NCBI GenBank assembly: GCA_013397435.1
Contig: VZRG01000376.1
Span: 288,181-352,180 of the forward strand
Direction: 5' to 3'
DNA length: 64,000 bases
DNA from: Erythrocercus mccallii
Taxonomy: Eukaryota > Chordata > Aves > Passeriformes > Dicruridae
The notes under the pieces: generated by a model
Seen by the model: only the letters and a program-made list of their open reading frames with translations
Told to the model about the DNA's origin: nothing
Databases searched by the model: none
Translations under genes and position numbers: made by a program
Shown: positions 36,701 through 49,518 of the stretch, piece after piece
How the letters are laid out: every line of letters starts with the position of its first letter
Position numbering within the stretch: the stretch's first letter is position 1

Positions 36701-39506
36701 TGGATAACTACCAAAATTTGAAATTTTGGATGAAAATTTTTCCAGATTAGTTTCAAAACAGTCTGAATCAAATATCTTCCCATCCATGATTTCACTATGC
36801 AGAAATAAAATGGAAAATTCCACATTTATTGAGCTCTAGTGGATGATGCCTTATAGTTCATGTATCGATGTACTTGGCACAATAAGTTCGGGAACATCAT
36901 ATACCTTCTAGCTTTCATATAAAAACAACTTTCGCAATGAATACCCTGATGGATTCCACCTTTTTTTCTAACAGTATTAGACAGCATTTTTGCATGAATT
37001 AAAACATTCAGACTCAAAAATGCTGAAATTTTATGCAAATGAAGGACCAGCATATGAGAACCATAATTCTTGAATATTGCTTTTTATAACATAATTTCTT
37101 CCATAAAAGAACAAAGCCTTACTGACAAATATTTATCAGTACCACCCAACAACTTCTATCACTTATGTGTAGTTGTATCATTCACAAAAAAAAAGCAGTC
37201 ACTTGATGAAAATGGTCTTACATTAGATTTTTATGTTATTAGTATACACTTTGGTTTTCAGTTTAGCCATTTACACATGCATTTTTATTATTAAACATGC
37301 ATATTGGGACAACTAATGTCTTATTACAATGTTTGTACTTGAAAATTGATCTCTCAAAATTACAGGGTAAGATTTCATATACCACAGGAATGAATAACTG
37401 AGAAAAGTTGTAGAGATGCTAAAATTATTTGGAGGGGGGAAAAAGGAAAAAACAATTTTTTAAGCACAAGGCAAAAAAGAGCTTGTCTGAATAGCAAAAC
37501 TCCCAAAGCTATTTCAATGTTTTTACACCAGACAAACAAGGAATGCTGCTAAAACAAAACAAAAGGGAAGGCCATTTGTAATACTGATTTGATATGACAT
37601 ATTCACAAGAAATCACAAAAGAAACTACAGAAAAAAAACACAGGGTTCATAACTACTTTAATAATCCCTGAAGTTCAGCATTATAGTACCATGCTATAGC
37701 ATCTTCTTCAAAGGACAAAAGAAACATGGCTACATAAACAGCTCATGTAAATATGCATGATTTAGTAAGGTCCTAAATATTAATGGTTTTTAGAGTAGCC
37801 TAAATTTTACATGTTAACAAACAAACATCACTGGAAGCAGAACTTTAAATAGACATTCATCTCAGTCTGGAAACAAAACCAAAACATTACCTGTAATGAA
37901 ATCCTACCCTTAAGCATACTGTCTTGGCAAACCTGTGATTAAGAGAAAGCAATGCTGTTTTGGCACAGCTACACATTTCACCTAGCCTGCTAGGAAGAAA
38001 ATTTGGTCTTTAAAGGAACATCTCCACCTACACTACAAGAATTGTGTCCTTCCACTCCATGGTGGTAGATGTGAAGGAAAGCTGCAGTTCACTGCCAGCA
38101 GTTCCTGCCTAATCATTTGTGATGGAAACCCAGCAATCCTGCTCTGGGTATACCCTAGGCAGTGACTCACGGCATTGCAAGAACAGCTGCTGTTTTCAAC
38201 AAAACGTTGAAAAGAGATGTATCTAATTCACACTACATGGGTACCCTACAGCTGAATTGTGCCATAATGGCACTCATTCTGGGTGTTTCACACAATCCAC
38301 AGGAATGCCTGACTAGTACATTGGCTGGACTTAACATACTCATGGCAAGCTCTAAAACCTGGCTTCAGGAGCTGTCATTACCTCCAACAGATCTGAATTA
38401 TTGAAGATGATGTTCTTCTTTTAGTGAAGGAAATTCCCAAATATGACCAAGACAGGCTGGAGAAGAAAAACAGAAGTTCCTGGTAACTGCCACGGAAGGA
38501 CCCAGTATCTTTCCTGAAGGATCACCTTAGCACTTATGCAGCAGAGAAACCAGACAGGTTCTCCTGCCTGCAGCTCCTGGCACAGCCATACATATGACCA
38601 AGAGCTGTTGAATGGAAATCTATCTGGGAAATGATGAAGTCTTTTCCAGTAAAGGACTGTCCGTTTAACCAGGAGAAGTTTCTATCAAGCACCAAAAGTT
38701 ATTTTTCTCAAAAGAAATAATAAACAAATCATCCAACACAGGACAAACCCTGCACAGGAGCAGACCGGTGAGGTCACAGTCGCAATACAACTTGAAAAGA
38801 CAGATGAAGAATGGACTGTAACACAGAAGTCTTGGTAAAGTCTTCACTTGCAGAAACAATCATTTAAAGTGACTCGGTGCTTCATATGCATCCATCCTAT
38901 TCTAGACTACTTACTTTTCATCCATATTATATAAAAGTAGTTGTGAATAACCTAATATTTGTTTACATTGTACAACATTTGAAATCAGAGGCATTAACAC
39001 AGTGCTTACCTTAGGCAGAAAATACCAAGTAAAAGCTGAATTTGACAAAACTCCCTCTCATAACAAAGATACCTTTTTAAATTAACAATACAGCAGGGAT
39101 GTAGGTTTTCAGTTATTCTATGTGTCTATTCTATGTGTCTTTCAAAAAATCAACCTCTACATTTCTTCTGCTTTAACCATAAGAGTAACTAAATGTTTGC
39201 CACTGCCAAATCAGTCTTTATTAGTCTTCACTCACAACATAGTTTGGAGATATAAAGCATTTTTTGTTTTATGTATTTCAGGTGAGCCCTGGCAGCACCT
39301 GACATACAGGAATCTAAAGCTTTTTCCTTTTCTTTTCCTTTTCACATTATTCAATAACAATTTATTGAATCATATATTTGAAAAACTATATTCAACCATC
39401 TCTAAGTATTAATAAGCTGTGTTTTCTTCTACTCCTGAACACATTTTATATTGAGGAGGCATAACAAGTTAAAAATGGGCATTTCAAAGTTGTCTGTATA
39501 TTTCTC

Positions 39507-39557
39507 AAAAAAAAAACACCAACAATAACAACAACAAAAAGAACCAAACAAAACCAA
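39507..39557. repeat. A-rich / AAC simple repeat
   Basis: A run of ten A is followed by an interrupted AAC-type repeat (CAACAATAACAACAACAAAA and onward). It could be a decayed poly(A)-seeded microsatellite. No recognisable retroposed body was found on its 5' side. Confidence 0.6.
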
Positions 39558-40970
39558 GCTACATTTTGCCCAGGCACACACCAGTATGTCATTTTAGCTA
39601 GGCAGTTTTAAATACTGAAGGAAGGTATGCACAACACAACAGACGTTGTGAGGACTGTGTACACCAACTCTCTTCAGCCAAGCTGGACCTGGGGGAAATT
39701 ATGCTGTGTCAAACTGACCCTTGTTGACCACCACCAGCTCAGTAAGTTACACCCTCCAGATCTTAAACTCTTGATAAATACTTTATCCATACATGCATGC
39801 TTTTCAGTCTTTGCAGAACATGACAGAAGTTACATCAAGTAAGCCTCATTTTAGTAGCATCTTTAATAATATTTTATGTATCTGCTAAAAGACAATGAGG
39901 GACAGGAAGTGAGAGGACCTATCCTAGTAATTGTTTAATGGTAAATATTACATCCTTCAGATACTGCACAGAATATCTGTTACTAATGATCCCTCAGTTC
40001 AATGACCAATTGATTCTCTACTCAAGACCATTTACAAAAGTAAGTTTACAGAGATTTAGAACAAAAATCACAGTCACTATAATTTTGGTGCTTTGCTTCA
40101 AGGAAGGATTATAATTAAAGTGAAATAGGCTAAGGAAACTATTACTATGGTTATATCACTAAGCCGTGAGAGAAATTATATCTGCCCTCCACCATCTTGC
40201 TTCGGATGGGTACAGAATTGTGTTTATTCCAGTTTTCCTTTTAAAGAAAATATCTACAAGATTTGGCATGTAATTTTCATTTTGTAGCTTTTAGTAAGTG
40301 TTCATTGTTATTAACAGATATAACTGTACTGAAGAATTGTAAAGAATTTACTATCTTGCTGTCATGCTACATGAACTTTTTATTACAAAGGACAGTATCA
40401 ATTTAAATATTACAATAAGAGAAGAAAGCTGTATATCTCATGAGACATAAAGAATAAACATGTTTCTGCCAGCTGTTCTTTTGCTAATAATTCTTTTTTT
40501 CTTTCTCCTACTATGCTTAAGTCCCAATATAATGGAGAGTTTTGTCTGATTGATTGTTTGCCCTTCTAATATAAAGTCCTTTCTTTTTCAGTGAGTATGA
40601 ACATCTATGCTGGATATTTGAGCATACAATGCCTATCCAATTTTTATTACTCACATGTTTGGACAAGTAAAACTGGAGGCAATCTATTCTGATTTGATGT
40701 AAAAACCCCAAAGAAATCTGAAAAAAATTACAAAATGCAGATGAGTGATAATTCACATACTGTAATTACTTACACTCTAATTAAACTTGAAGTTAGAGGG
40801 GTTTTTTTCCTTGTTCTTTTGATATTTTTTATTAGTTTGCAAGCAAAACACGTAAATCTGAATACCGCCTTTTTTAAGACACCATTTCGTAACTGCTCCT
40901 TACAATGTATCTGAACTTTCTTTCCTCTGGACAATGGAACACTGATGAGGAAGTTCCCAGAATATTCTCA

Positions 40971-41697
40971 CAATCACAGAATAAGCAGAGTTGGAAGGAC
41001 CCAAAAGGATCATCAAGTCTAGCTCCTGGCCCTGCACAGCACCATTCCCAAGTCACACCGTGTGCCTGAGAGTATTGTACAAACACTTCTTGAGCTCTGT
41101 CAGGCTGGTGCTGTCACCACTTCCCTGGGGAGCCTGTTCCACTGCCCAACCACTCTTATGGGTAAAGAACCTTTTCCTGATATCTAACCTAAACCACCCC
41201 TGACACAACTTCAGGCCATTGCCTCAGGTCCTGTCACTGGTCACTAGAGAAGAAAGATCAGTGTCAGCCCTTCCTCTTCCCCTCACAAGAAGTTGTAACT
41301 GCGATGAGGTCTCCCCTCAGCCTCCTCCAGGCTGAACAGACCAAGTGACCTCAGCTGCTCCTCATAAGGTTTGCCCTCTTTGAGGATCCTTGGATTAATC
41401 CCATCAGATCTGACACATTTGTGGAGATCCAGCTTAAGCAGCATATCCCACACAATTTCAGAGTCAACTGGGAGTTTATCATTATCACAGTCATACTTGT
41501 CCAGTTCAGGGCACTGAGACCCCCTTGGCCTGTATTGAAGAGAGAGGCAAAGAAAGCAATTAAACACCTCTGCCTTGTCCCTGTTTATGAGGTGACCATC
41601 CTCATCTTGTAACAGGATGGTGTTATTTTTACACTGTCTATTGCCATTAATATTAATTGAAAAAAACTCTTTTTATTGTCCCCCACAGTTCTGACCA
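40971..41697 (-). mobile_element. CR1 LINE with large internal deletion and fused ORF2
   Basis: A minus-strand CR1. The 3' terminus is at 40971 (CAATCACAGAATAAGCAGAG on plus), followed by the complement of the young-type CR1 tail (AGCTCCTGGCCCTGCACAGC). The minus frame 41567-41283 joins two separated parts of ORF2 in phase. PVDSEIVWDMLLKLDLHKC then VRSDGINPRILKE is the N-terminal reverse transcriptase motif. It runs straight into PYEEQLRSLGLFSLEEAEG from the far ORF2 tail. Upstream on minus (41697-41568) more ORF2 can be read in degraded form (DEDGHLINRDKAEVFNCF). The catalytic core with the F-A-D-D motif is absent. The element cannot be active. Family certain; the deletion junction is near 41372. 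Confidence 0.93.
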
Positions 41698-44094
41698 TGT
41701 CACTTCACTATTTTTTGTGTTTGGTCTTTTTACTTTTTTCAAATGAACAGGAGCAGAACTAAGTTTGGTGAATATATCAATTTTTATATTTGAGAAAATT
41801 TGGACAGATAAAGGTATTATGCAATGAGAATGGAAAGAAAACAAGTCTAGAGCATTTACTTCCCGGTGTCAGATCTGCATCACAAGCAACACCAGCTCTC
41901 ACTGGGGACAGCTGATACCTGTATGGGCTCCAGAAATACAAGGCAATCTCACTGTACGGTGCTGTTACTGTTTCTGAGAGGCCTGAGGGAGGTGAGAGCC
42001 AAGGTCATTGCACATTCCTAAGTTTGTGCTGCTCCAGTGCTCATAATGGCTTTTGGCACATCTAAGGTACAGCAGGAAATACCGGGCTCCACGAGGTAGC
42101 AGGGCTGTCCAGAGCTGATGTGCAAGAGTTTGCAGCTCCACTTTTCCTCCTCCTGACGCACTTCCCTACAAATACTATCAAAGCTGCTAAGGCAAAAGAA
42201 TACTCCACTAAGCCCTCTCTGTGGTCAAAAGTTTTTTACAAGTCTAAAGGACAGAGTGAAGATAAGCATGGAACTAAAAATAAGAGAAAGATAATGAGGT
42301 CTTAACTCACATCTTTGGTCAAATGGTAGAAATGCTAATTACAAAGTTCTCCAATAGACTGGACTTTGTAATGTGTTCATTCAATCTGGCTGTTCATGCC
42401 AGGATATCTAAGAAATGTGGCAAGTTGCTCAAAAGAGATCTTGGATCAGATCCTAAAGCCAATCATTAAACATGCAATACTACGGAAGTTTGTATCAAAT
42501 ACGACATCTAAATCTCAGTAAATTTCATCACTACCTGAACCAGAAGTTGGAACAGTTTGGCTTTGAAAAGCTGCCTGCTATTTACTTGGAATACAGAAAC
42601 AGAGAAATAAACATGAAAGGCTGCTGGGTGTTCTTTCTTGCTCTACTTAATCATGTATTTCTCCCAGCCATACAACAGCATTATACACTGTTTTATGAAT
42701 AGAAATTCTCATTCCTCCTGTAGAAATGAACACTGATATCTGTAACAAAACAAAGAAACAAGTACTCCAACTTGTACTCACATTGATTTTTCCTTCACTT
42801 TAAACTCTAATTTAAGGATATATCAGATACTGATTGTCCATGAGAAGGCATGAAATAAAGATGGAAGGGAGCCTTCATCATTTGGTTGAAAACGATTCTG
42901 CTGTCAAAGCAGAAAAACCAGTCGTGTCCCAGAATCAGAAGAAACTCTTCTTCCTGAAACTCTCTAAGCATTTCTTGTACACACAGCAACAGTTTTTAGT
43001 TAAGCCTTCCCACCCACACTCACTCTTGAAATTATTGGTGAGAAGTGTTTTAAACACATAGTGAAATTACCCGCTAGTAAATCAAGTTGCAACCTGATAA
43101 TACCAGATATTGAGACGCAGATTGAATGCAAGAGAAAATAAACCCTTAAACTGAGATAAAGCAACATAACAGAGACTACATAACCAATAGGAAAAAAAAA
43201 ACAAAACAACAAATCTCCCCCTTAATTTCCCTTGTGCATCTAACTGGGAAAGTAGTTGTTTGATTTTATCTTTCATTTATCTTCCATAAGGAATGATGTT
43301 TCTTGACCTTTTTCTCTCTCAAACTGCAGGATTATAAAGATTGCTATCCAAATTACCAAATAGAATTCTATGCGGAAGTCAGTGGGAGCTGATGTTTAAG
43401 CATACCATGATACAGAATGCCCCTTGTGACATTCTACAACTTTGAGTTTCATCTGAAATTATTTCTCACTTTTGAAAGGAATTCTCCACAAATTTCTGTG
43501 AGTTTATTACTTCCCTTCAAATCAACTAATTAAATTATATTTTGTTGCTGTAAGAATAAAAATTTGTGCAAGGGTTGATGCAGGAACGTGTACACTACTG
43601 TTGTGATCAATACTGTCTTCTGCTAATCAACATTATCAAGTTAAATACCTCTTGCTATCTTGACCCACTGCTCCACCTTAATAGCACATCTTTGTTGAAG
43701 AAATCATCTCCATGTTCACTGCAAAGCATTAGCAGATGCCAGCAGTATCTCTAAATTTGACTGAAAACGTATTTTTTAAAAAGCTTCCCAGGGCACAATG
43801 AATTAACATTACTAAGGATGAGTTTTAAAATACTTCAAAATATTTTTTTTATATTTTTTATTAAAAATTTATAATTTTGCTGTATGTCATCCTATGAGCT
43901 GGATTCCCTACTGCAAGTCTCTTTGTGAGCAACAAACAGCTGTGCAAATATCAGCCACAAGGTACAGGCATGATGCCAAATAGAAAGCTACCAAATAGGT
44001 GAAAACATCATGTCTTCACTGAAATTGTTACTTACCAGCAAATTCTAAGTGCATGCATGAACAGTACCACCTCAATTGTTTAGAGTTCAAAGTG
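41698..44094. other. Non-coding DNA, no gene seen
   Basis: No recognised coding frame, CR1 terminus or LTR edge. A GC-richer stretch at about 41860-42140 could hold an old unidentified repeat. The remainder is ordinary AT-rich sequence. Confidence 0.5.
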
Positions 44095-44390
44095 ACTGTT
44101 TAGGTTTGAGAAGAGAAGGCTCTGAGGGGCTCTTACCAATGTGTATATTACTGAAGGAGAATGTGAGAAGATGGAACCAGACTGCTCTCTGCAATGCACA
44201 GTCAATGGGCAAGGGGCACAAGGTGGAATATAAAAAAAATCTTATTAAAACAAGTGCAAAAAAAGGCTTCTTTATTGCAATCATGATCAAACATTGGAAC
44301 AATCTGTTGAGAGCAGTTAAGGACTGTCTGACCCTGATACTCAAAACTCAAGTGGACGTGGCCTTGAGTAACACAGAGTGACTGGAGTAC
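44095..44390 (+). mobile_element. Old diverged CR1 LINE tail
   Basis: Plus-strand CR1 ORF2 tail with many substitutions. Recognisable landmarks in order are GAGAAGGCTCTGAGGGG, GTGAGAAGATGGAACCAGAC, GGGCAAGGGGCACAAGGTGGAA, and CATTGGAACAATCTGTTGAG. The frame beginning at 44076 translates to KKGFFIAIMIKHWNNLLRAV and then QVDVALSN, matching the CR1 tail pattern of a hydrophobic segment, H-W-N-R-L and L-D-x-A-L. The terminal GTTGGACT block is missing. Edges are approximate. Confidence 0.82.
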
Positions 44391-47300
44391 ATTGTCATCA
44401 GGGGTCTCTTTATCCTTGACCATGCCACACTTGTTGATATCAAGTAAAAAGTAATTTTTTACCCTAATCAGTCCTTAATTTTATGAAAAAGAAAATTAAT
44501 TTCTAGGAATAAAACACAGGTAATCACAAGGTTTTGAACTGGAGTTCAAAAACCTCAGCCTTCAAGAATCAACTACCGAGTTTTACAGAAAAGCAAAAGT
44601 CATCACTTTTATAGATGTTGTGGTTTTCTATAGCCCTTTTTGTAGTGAAACAGATGCACAATAAGGAAATAAAGACGATTTTATACAGAAGTGAATAAAA
44701 CTCACCTTCAAATGTTATGATCTGCTCTAAGTATGAAAGAATTACTGCATCATACCCATTTCACATATCAGTGGGAGGAATATACCAATACACATAAAAT
44801 ACTCAAACCATATTGGAACCAACAACTGACAAAATTGCCATTCTATTCCCCCATAAAGTGAAACAATTTATAATGCTGAATGGCTCATCTCAGGAAAGGA
44901 TGAATATATGAAACCACTTCTAGGTCTGCAACTGGTGGACAAAATCAGCACGGGCTTAGAAAAATTCTAGTCATGTTTCAGTGTTGGAGCTGTGACTATC
45001 CTATAAATTGAAATCTTCCTGACCAGTCTCTCAGTAACAGGCTGCTTGCTTTTTTTTTTTTATTTCTTTTTAAATTAGATGGGCACATGTAGGACATCAG
45101 AATGGCGCAGCTATTCCAAATGCTTAAATTCTCAAGATTTTACCTGCCTGGTCTGTAGTCTATTCCACATTAAAACTTTTGTATCTCACACATTATAAAG
45201 AAAAGTATTACATCAGTCTGTTCAAGTCCAAAAATATGGTCAGACAAAATTGACAATAACATCAATAGCTTCTTAAGATGTGATAAATATGCATTTTCCT
45301 GATAAGTTGTAAGAGGTTTATTTATCCGCAAAACTCATGTACCAGGAAATTTTGAATAAAACCCAAGAAATAAAAAAAAATCATTCACCTCCTATAGATA
45401 TGTTTTTAAAAAGTGGCATTGTGAAATATTTTCCAAGGAAGAAACTTGGTTAGATTTACACACAATATTAATGAGAAAGGCCTGATATAGTCTGAGCCTC
45501 CCTCTTCTTCCCCTGTCCAAACTTAAGTTTTCTATATTTCAGCATACATCAGTAATGAACACTGTCACATAAACTCCTCATACCACCAAAATGAACTGAC
45601 AGGACTAGCACTATCTACTGATACACTTCCATTTTGTGTGGCATTTGACATGGCTTGCCTTTGCTGTAGTGCCTTCCTGTTCCTAGTGGGATGAGAGGGG
45701 CCTCAGGGAATTTTTTTAAAATCATATCGTATGAAACGGAGAAGAAAGATTTAAGTGGCTTTTGGAGTAGTAGAGTGCTACTCAAATTCCCTAGCTCAAA
45801 TAAAGCAGTTCTCAAACTCACATTTACTTCCTATCACAGAAGAAATAGCTAACATAATTGTATAGAAATTATTAACTCTATACAACAAGAAATAATATTT
45901 TAATGCTGTTTCCAGAAAACTACAGCGAAAGAAAAAGGGTGCAAATTAGGAAAGTTAATTTCAAATAAGGAATTGAAAACTTCTTAAGCTAATTTCAAAT
46001 GAAGAGTAAATTCCTAACAAGAATTCTTAAATGGGGCACAGAAGAACTAAAGGACACTCTTCCCAATTCCCAGCTTATATCATATTTCCCAACTACCATG
46101 GTTACGGGATAAATGTTAGAAAAGATCTACTAGAAAGAAATCAACTTAGAAATAAAAAAGTGTTACTCAAAGCCAAGACATTGTCATTCACCCACTGGAA
46201 AATATGGGAAAGAAGGGTAACTCCTGAAACTGAAACATTTAAAGCTGAGTTAGATGATCCAGAAAATTTGATTTAGTATGATTTAGAATTATAAAAGAAT
46301 GGCATAAGGTAAGTTCAATTTCTATTAAAAAAGCAAATGAAAACAAACCCTGAAACATCAAACTTTTCATAACCAGGAAAAGGTCTTAAGGGTCTCCCAT
46401 TGTTTGGTTAACCTCCACTGTATACATAAGGATTCAGGCTTATTTACCATTGCTTTATGAAATCCTGTTTTATACTATAAACAGTATCTCTAACATAAAA
46501 TACAGAACAATTCAAATAGGGAGGAGGGTGGGAAAAAAAAAGAGAGTCTGATAAAGTTATGGATTTAGTGAGCATTGATAGGATAAAAGGGATCAATGCA
46601 GTTTCCATTTCTTAATTAAACACACTCCCTGAAAAATCAGGTATAGATCAGGATTTTTTGCACAGCTGTAGTGTGTGACTGCAGAGGGGGACAGTTATTT
46701 CTTTTAAAATCCACATTGGCAGCATTGAAATCAGCACAAACCAGAGGAGCAGCACATATTGCTCTCATATGTATATAATCATCCCTCACATACCATTTAG
46801 AAGGCAGAACACTGGATCAAACTGAATTCCTACCTCTCAGACAGGAATACAGATGACTTGGATGTCTGCTTCTGAGTCTGTCAGTGCAATTTACAGTCAG
46901 GGAGGGGTAAGGGGAGAACAGTGCAAAGCTACTGTATGACATAGCTGAATTAATTACTTCATCTGTGGTGCAGTTTGCATTGTTTTTGTATCTCACAGTA
47001 GCCAGGAAGCTCCACTGCTCCTTCTGCACCTTCACTGTTAACCTACACTTAAGACTGAAAGGATCCACACATCAGTTCAGAGTTAGTGTGACTAGACTGG
47101 AATGGACCACTGGGTCAGAGATCCTCTCAATGGCATTAGAAACACAGACAAAACTTCTCACAGTCTAAGACTGTTTCTAATTCACCAGGAGGAAAGTATA
47201 ATCATGAAGCATGAAAAAATTCTTGATTAAATGAAATCAAATCTGAACAGTGAAGAGTGGGAGGCATTGTACTAGACAGCCTATTCTGATCACCACCAGG

Positions 47301-48459
47301 ACCTCCTGCCTCCTTAAGACTGAATTTCTAAGGTCTGCCTGGTTCTATTAGCACCATACTAATATTGTTTCTATGGTTAAAACACATTGCCTTCCTTCAG
47401 ATTGAAGAGATACACTCACAATAATTTATCTTTATTATTTGTTTGGAAGTTCTGATCTAAATAGATCTGCATCATAGTTCCAATTGTAGCTAACTTTGTT
47501 TTGACTTCCACATGCATAACCTTCTCTACTAAGTCACCAAAATGGGCATGGTTGGAATGTAAATACAGGAGGAGGGAGGTATGATATGTGTGGAATACAC
47601 TGGCAGTTATAAGCTGTATCCTTCTTACAGGGCTTGGTAAGATGACAAATGTCCTTAGTCTCTGATGCCTTCATGATCTGCTTTTCTGCACATCAGCATA
47701 CATCACTCTTTAAAATTTTTACACAGAAAATTACATTTCAATGGTCATTGCACCTTCAAGACAAAAACTTAGTGATAGGAAGAAATACTAAACAGAGCAA
47801 CAACGTGAATGACAATCTGTGATTCAGTTGGAATGTGCCAAAGAATGTGGTAGGAAGTGAGGAAACTCATGCACCTTTAAGAAAATGCTCAGCACTGAGT
47901 ACCATGAACTTGCATATTTCAGAGCATCTCCCATGTAGCTTTTTGCTTCCAGCCAGCACAGCTTAACTTGAATATGATTAAATATTTTTGCTACATAAGA
48001 TTTCAGAATCCATGCAACTATTATGTCAAAATGTATTAATTTCAGAAGGTAACAAAAGAACCATGTTGAAATTTGTCTCATTTCAGTGTTGCAAGGAAGC
48101 TGAATTCTCTTCTGTAGTAACCCCAACAGCTTCAACAAAAAGTGAACTTTTGTGTCATCTGTTTAGACAAGCTCTGGCCATGATAATCTGTTTCACTGCT
48201 GACAGATAGATTTAGTTCTTCTAAACTACAGTGAAAACCAATCTATATTTCAGGAAGAAGGAAGAAGGGAAATAGAACACTCTATATCTCATGCCAAATA
48301 GAATGATAATAAGAACTATTTCAGTATCAGAGAAATAAAATTAAGCTGCACTCCAGTGTCTAAAAACTTATCTAAACTAGCATACCTTAAGGAATCAAAA
48401 CCATCGGGCAATCTCAAGAATATATACTGCCACTCACTCCATCTTTAGTAAGGTAAACT
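44391..48459. other. AT-rich non-coding DNA; possible relic LINE
   Basis: Apart from a doubtful LINE relic at about 46130-46280, no feature was recognised. Frames such as 45615-45821, 46817-47068 and 47824-48138 have no known motif. A consensus-like splice donor string (AAGGTAAGT near 46310) has no matching upstream exon. Confidence 0.5.
46130..46280 (+). mobile_element. Possible relic of a CR1-like LINE ORF2 tail
   Basis: The frame 46031-46276 ends with HWKIWERRVTPETETFKAEL followed by DDPENLI. This resembles the CR1 tail pattern H-W-N-R-L...E-T-F-K-x-x-L-D...L-I, with about two residues missing. Nucleotide similarity is weak and no terminal repeat remains. It may instead be chance. Confidence 0.3.
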
Positions 48460-48929
48460 GTTGGAGATGCACCCCAAATCCTGTGTCCCAGTTCTGGGCC
48501 CCTCACAACAAAAGAGGTATTGAGGGGCTGGAGCATGTCCAGAGAAGGGCAAAGGAGCTGGTGAAGGGTGTGGAACACAAGTTCTATGAGAAACAGCTGA
48601 GGGAGCCGACGTTGTTTAGCCTGGAGAAGAGGAGAGATCTGGTGGGTCTCTTCTCCCAAGTAACCACCAATAGAAAAAAAAGGAAATGGCCTCAAGTTAT
48701 GCCATTGGGAGGTTTAGGCTGGATATTAAAAAAAATATTCTTCTCCAAAAGGGCTGTCAAGTACTTGAAGAGGCTGTCTGGGGAAGTGGTCAAGTCATCA
48801 TCCCTGGAGGTATTTAAAAGTCACATAGATGTGACACTTAGGGACATGGCTAGCGGTAGAGTTGTCAGTGCTGGGTTAGTAGTTGGACTCGATGACCTAG
48901 TCTTCTCCAATCTAAATAATTCTATAACT
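48460..48929 (+). mobile_element. CR1 LINE fragment with open ORF2 tail
   Basis: Plus-strand CR1 with a 149-codon frame at 48483-48932. The peptide follows the CR1 ORF2 C-terminus: SQFWAPHNKRGIEGLEHVQR, then RAKELVKGVEHKFYEKQLRE, LFSLEKRRDLVGLFSQVTTN, GEVVKSSSLEVFKSHIDVTL and RDMASG. A short internal stretch between LEKRR and LFSQVT is missing compared with a typical copy. The 3' end carries GTTGGACTCGATGACCTAGT, CTTCTCCAATCTAAAT and a partial terminal ATTCTATAAC, a subfamily tail different from that at 51112-51338. No start of its own is expected, since this is the end of a much longer protein. An ERVL-like LTR begins 29 bases after it. Confidence 0.93.
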
Positions 48930-48952
48930 TGACAATTCAATAGTCTATCCAG

Positions 48953-48957
48953 TGGGT
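48953..48957. repeat. Left target-site duplication (TGGGT)
   Basis: Five bases directly before the LTR start, identical to 49514-49518. Five-base duplications are usual for ERVL-type elements. Confidence 0.8.
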
Positions 48958-49513
48958 TGTCCTAGGTTAAAATGTAAGATGTGCCCAATGTATGTATTCT
49001 ATCACCATCTTCATGGGCTGTTAAAACCAGGTGTGGCAGTGTTTCCCTCATCTTCCGTTAATGGGCCCATCAATGCTGTGCTGCATGACTCATAGATAAC
49101 TCCCTCTGGGAGCGATCTCTGTTCCATGGGCCATCAAGGACCCACTGCGTGACTCATAGAGTGATATCAGCCCATTGTGAGATGCTCCGCCCAGGGGGAG
49201 GAGCCAAACATTCCCACCTGGATATAAGCTGGGATGTGGGACAGCACAGTGGGGCTTTTTACCCACTGGACTCCCAGAGGACAAGAGCTACCAGACCTTT
49301 CTACAGGATCACTGCTTCAACCAGACCACCTCATCTGGACTGCTACCACCACCCTAACTAACAGGATGTCAGGTTGTATTCTGACTCTGTCAGTGGTTGT
49401 TTTGTACTATTGCATTTAGTTTATTTTACTTTATTTTACTACTTTTTTTTCCTCTTATTAAATTGTATTTCTGACTTGGAATCTCTCACCGGTTTTGCTT
49501 TCAAACCAGCACA
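48958..49513 (+). mobile_element. ERVL-like solo LTR
   Basis: A 556-base LTR bounded by TGTCCTAGGTT and AAACCAGCACA, which form an imperfect inverted terminal repeat. A perfect 5-bp duplication (TGGGT) flanks it. Inside are a TATA-like GGATATAAGC (around 49220-49229), an ATTAAA polyadenylation signal at 49457-49462 preceded by T-rich sequence, and the U5-like GGAATCTCTCACCGG. The repeated CATGACTCATAGA and GTGACTCATAGAGTGA strings contain TGACTCA AP-1-type sites. No internal retroviral sequence follows, so the provirus was lost by LTR-LTR recombination. The structure is typical of avian ERVL LTRs. Frames crossing it (49090-49589) are not genes. Confidence 0.88.
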
Positions 49514-49518
49514 TGGGT
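49514..49518. repeat. Right target-site duplication (TGGGT)
   Basis: Directly follows the CA end of the LTR and is identical to the left copy at 48953-48957. Confidence 0.8.

Larger units (their letters stand above)
29454..40970. other. AT-rich non-coding DNA containing an assembly gap
   Basis: No gene, CR1 or LTR recognised over about 11.5 kb. The longer frames (30467-30727, 33532-33858, 36276-36560, 38162-38404) carry no known motif and have the amino-acid mix of translated AT-rich DNA. Simple sequence includes a C10 run at 33714-33723, an AAAC run near 32987-33000, a T run near 36670, a 13-bp duplication (TATTCTATGTGTC) at about 39115-39140, a CCTTTT-like run near 39325-39345 and an AAC-rich stretch at 39507-39557. 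The block at 38050-38600 is somewhat GC-richer without an identified cause. Confidence 0.5.

Noticed and set aside
38162..38404. 80-codon plus frame in a GC-richer block
   Set aside because: No recognisable protein and no flanking splice sites. It could be an unidentified old repeat, but nothing supports a gene.
46300..46320. Consensus-like splice donor AAGGTAAGT
   Set aside because: No acceptor and open segment upstream. Single donor matches are expected by chance in 64 kb.
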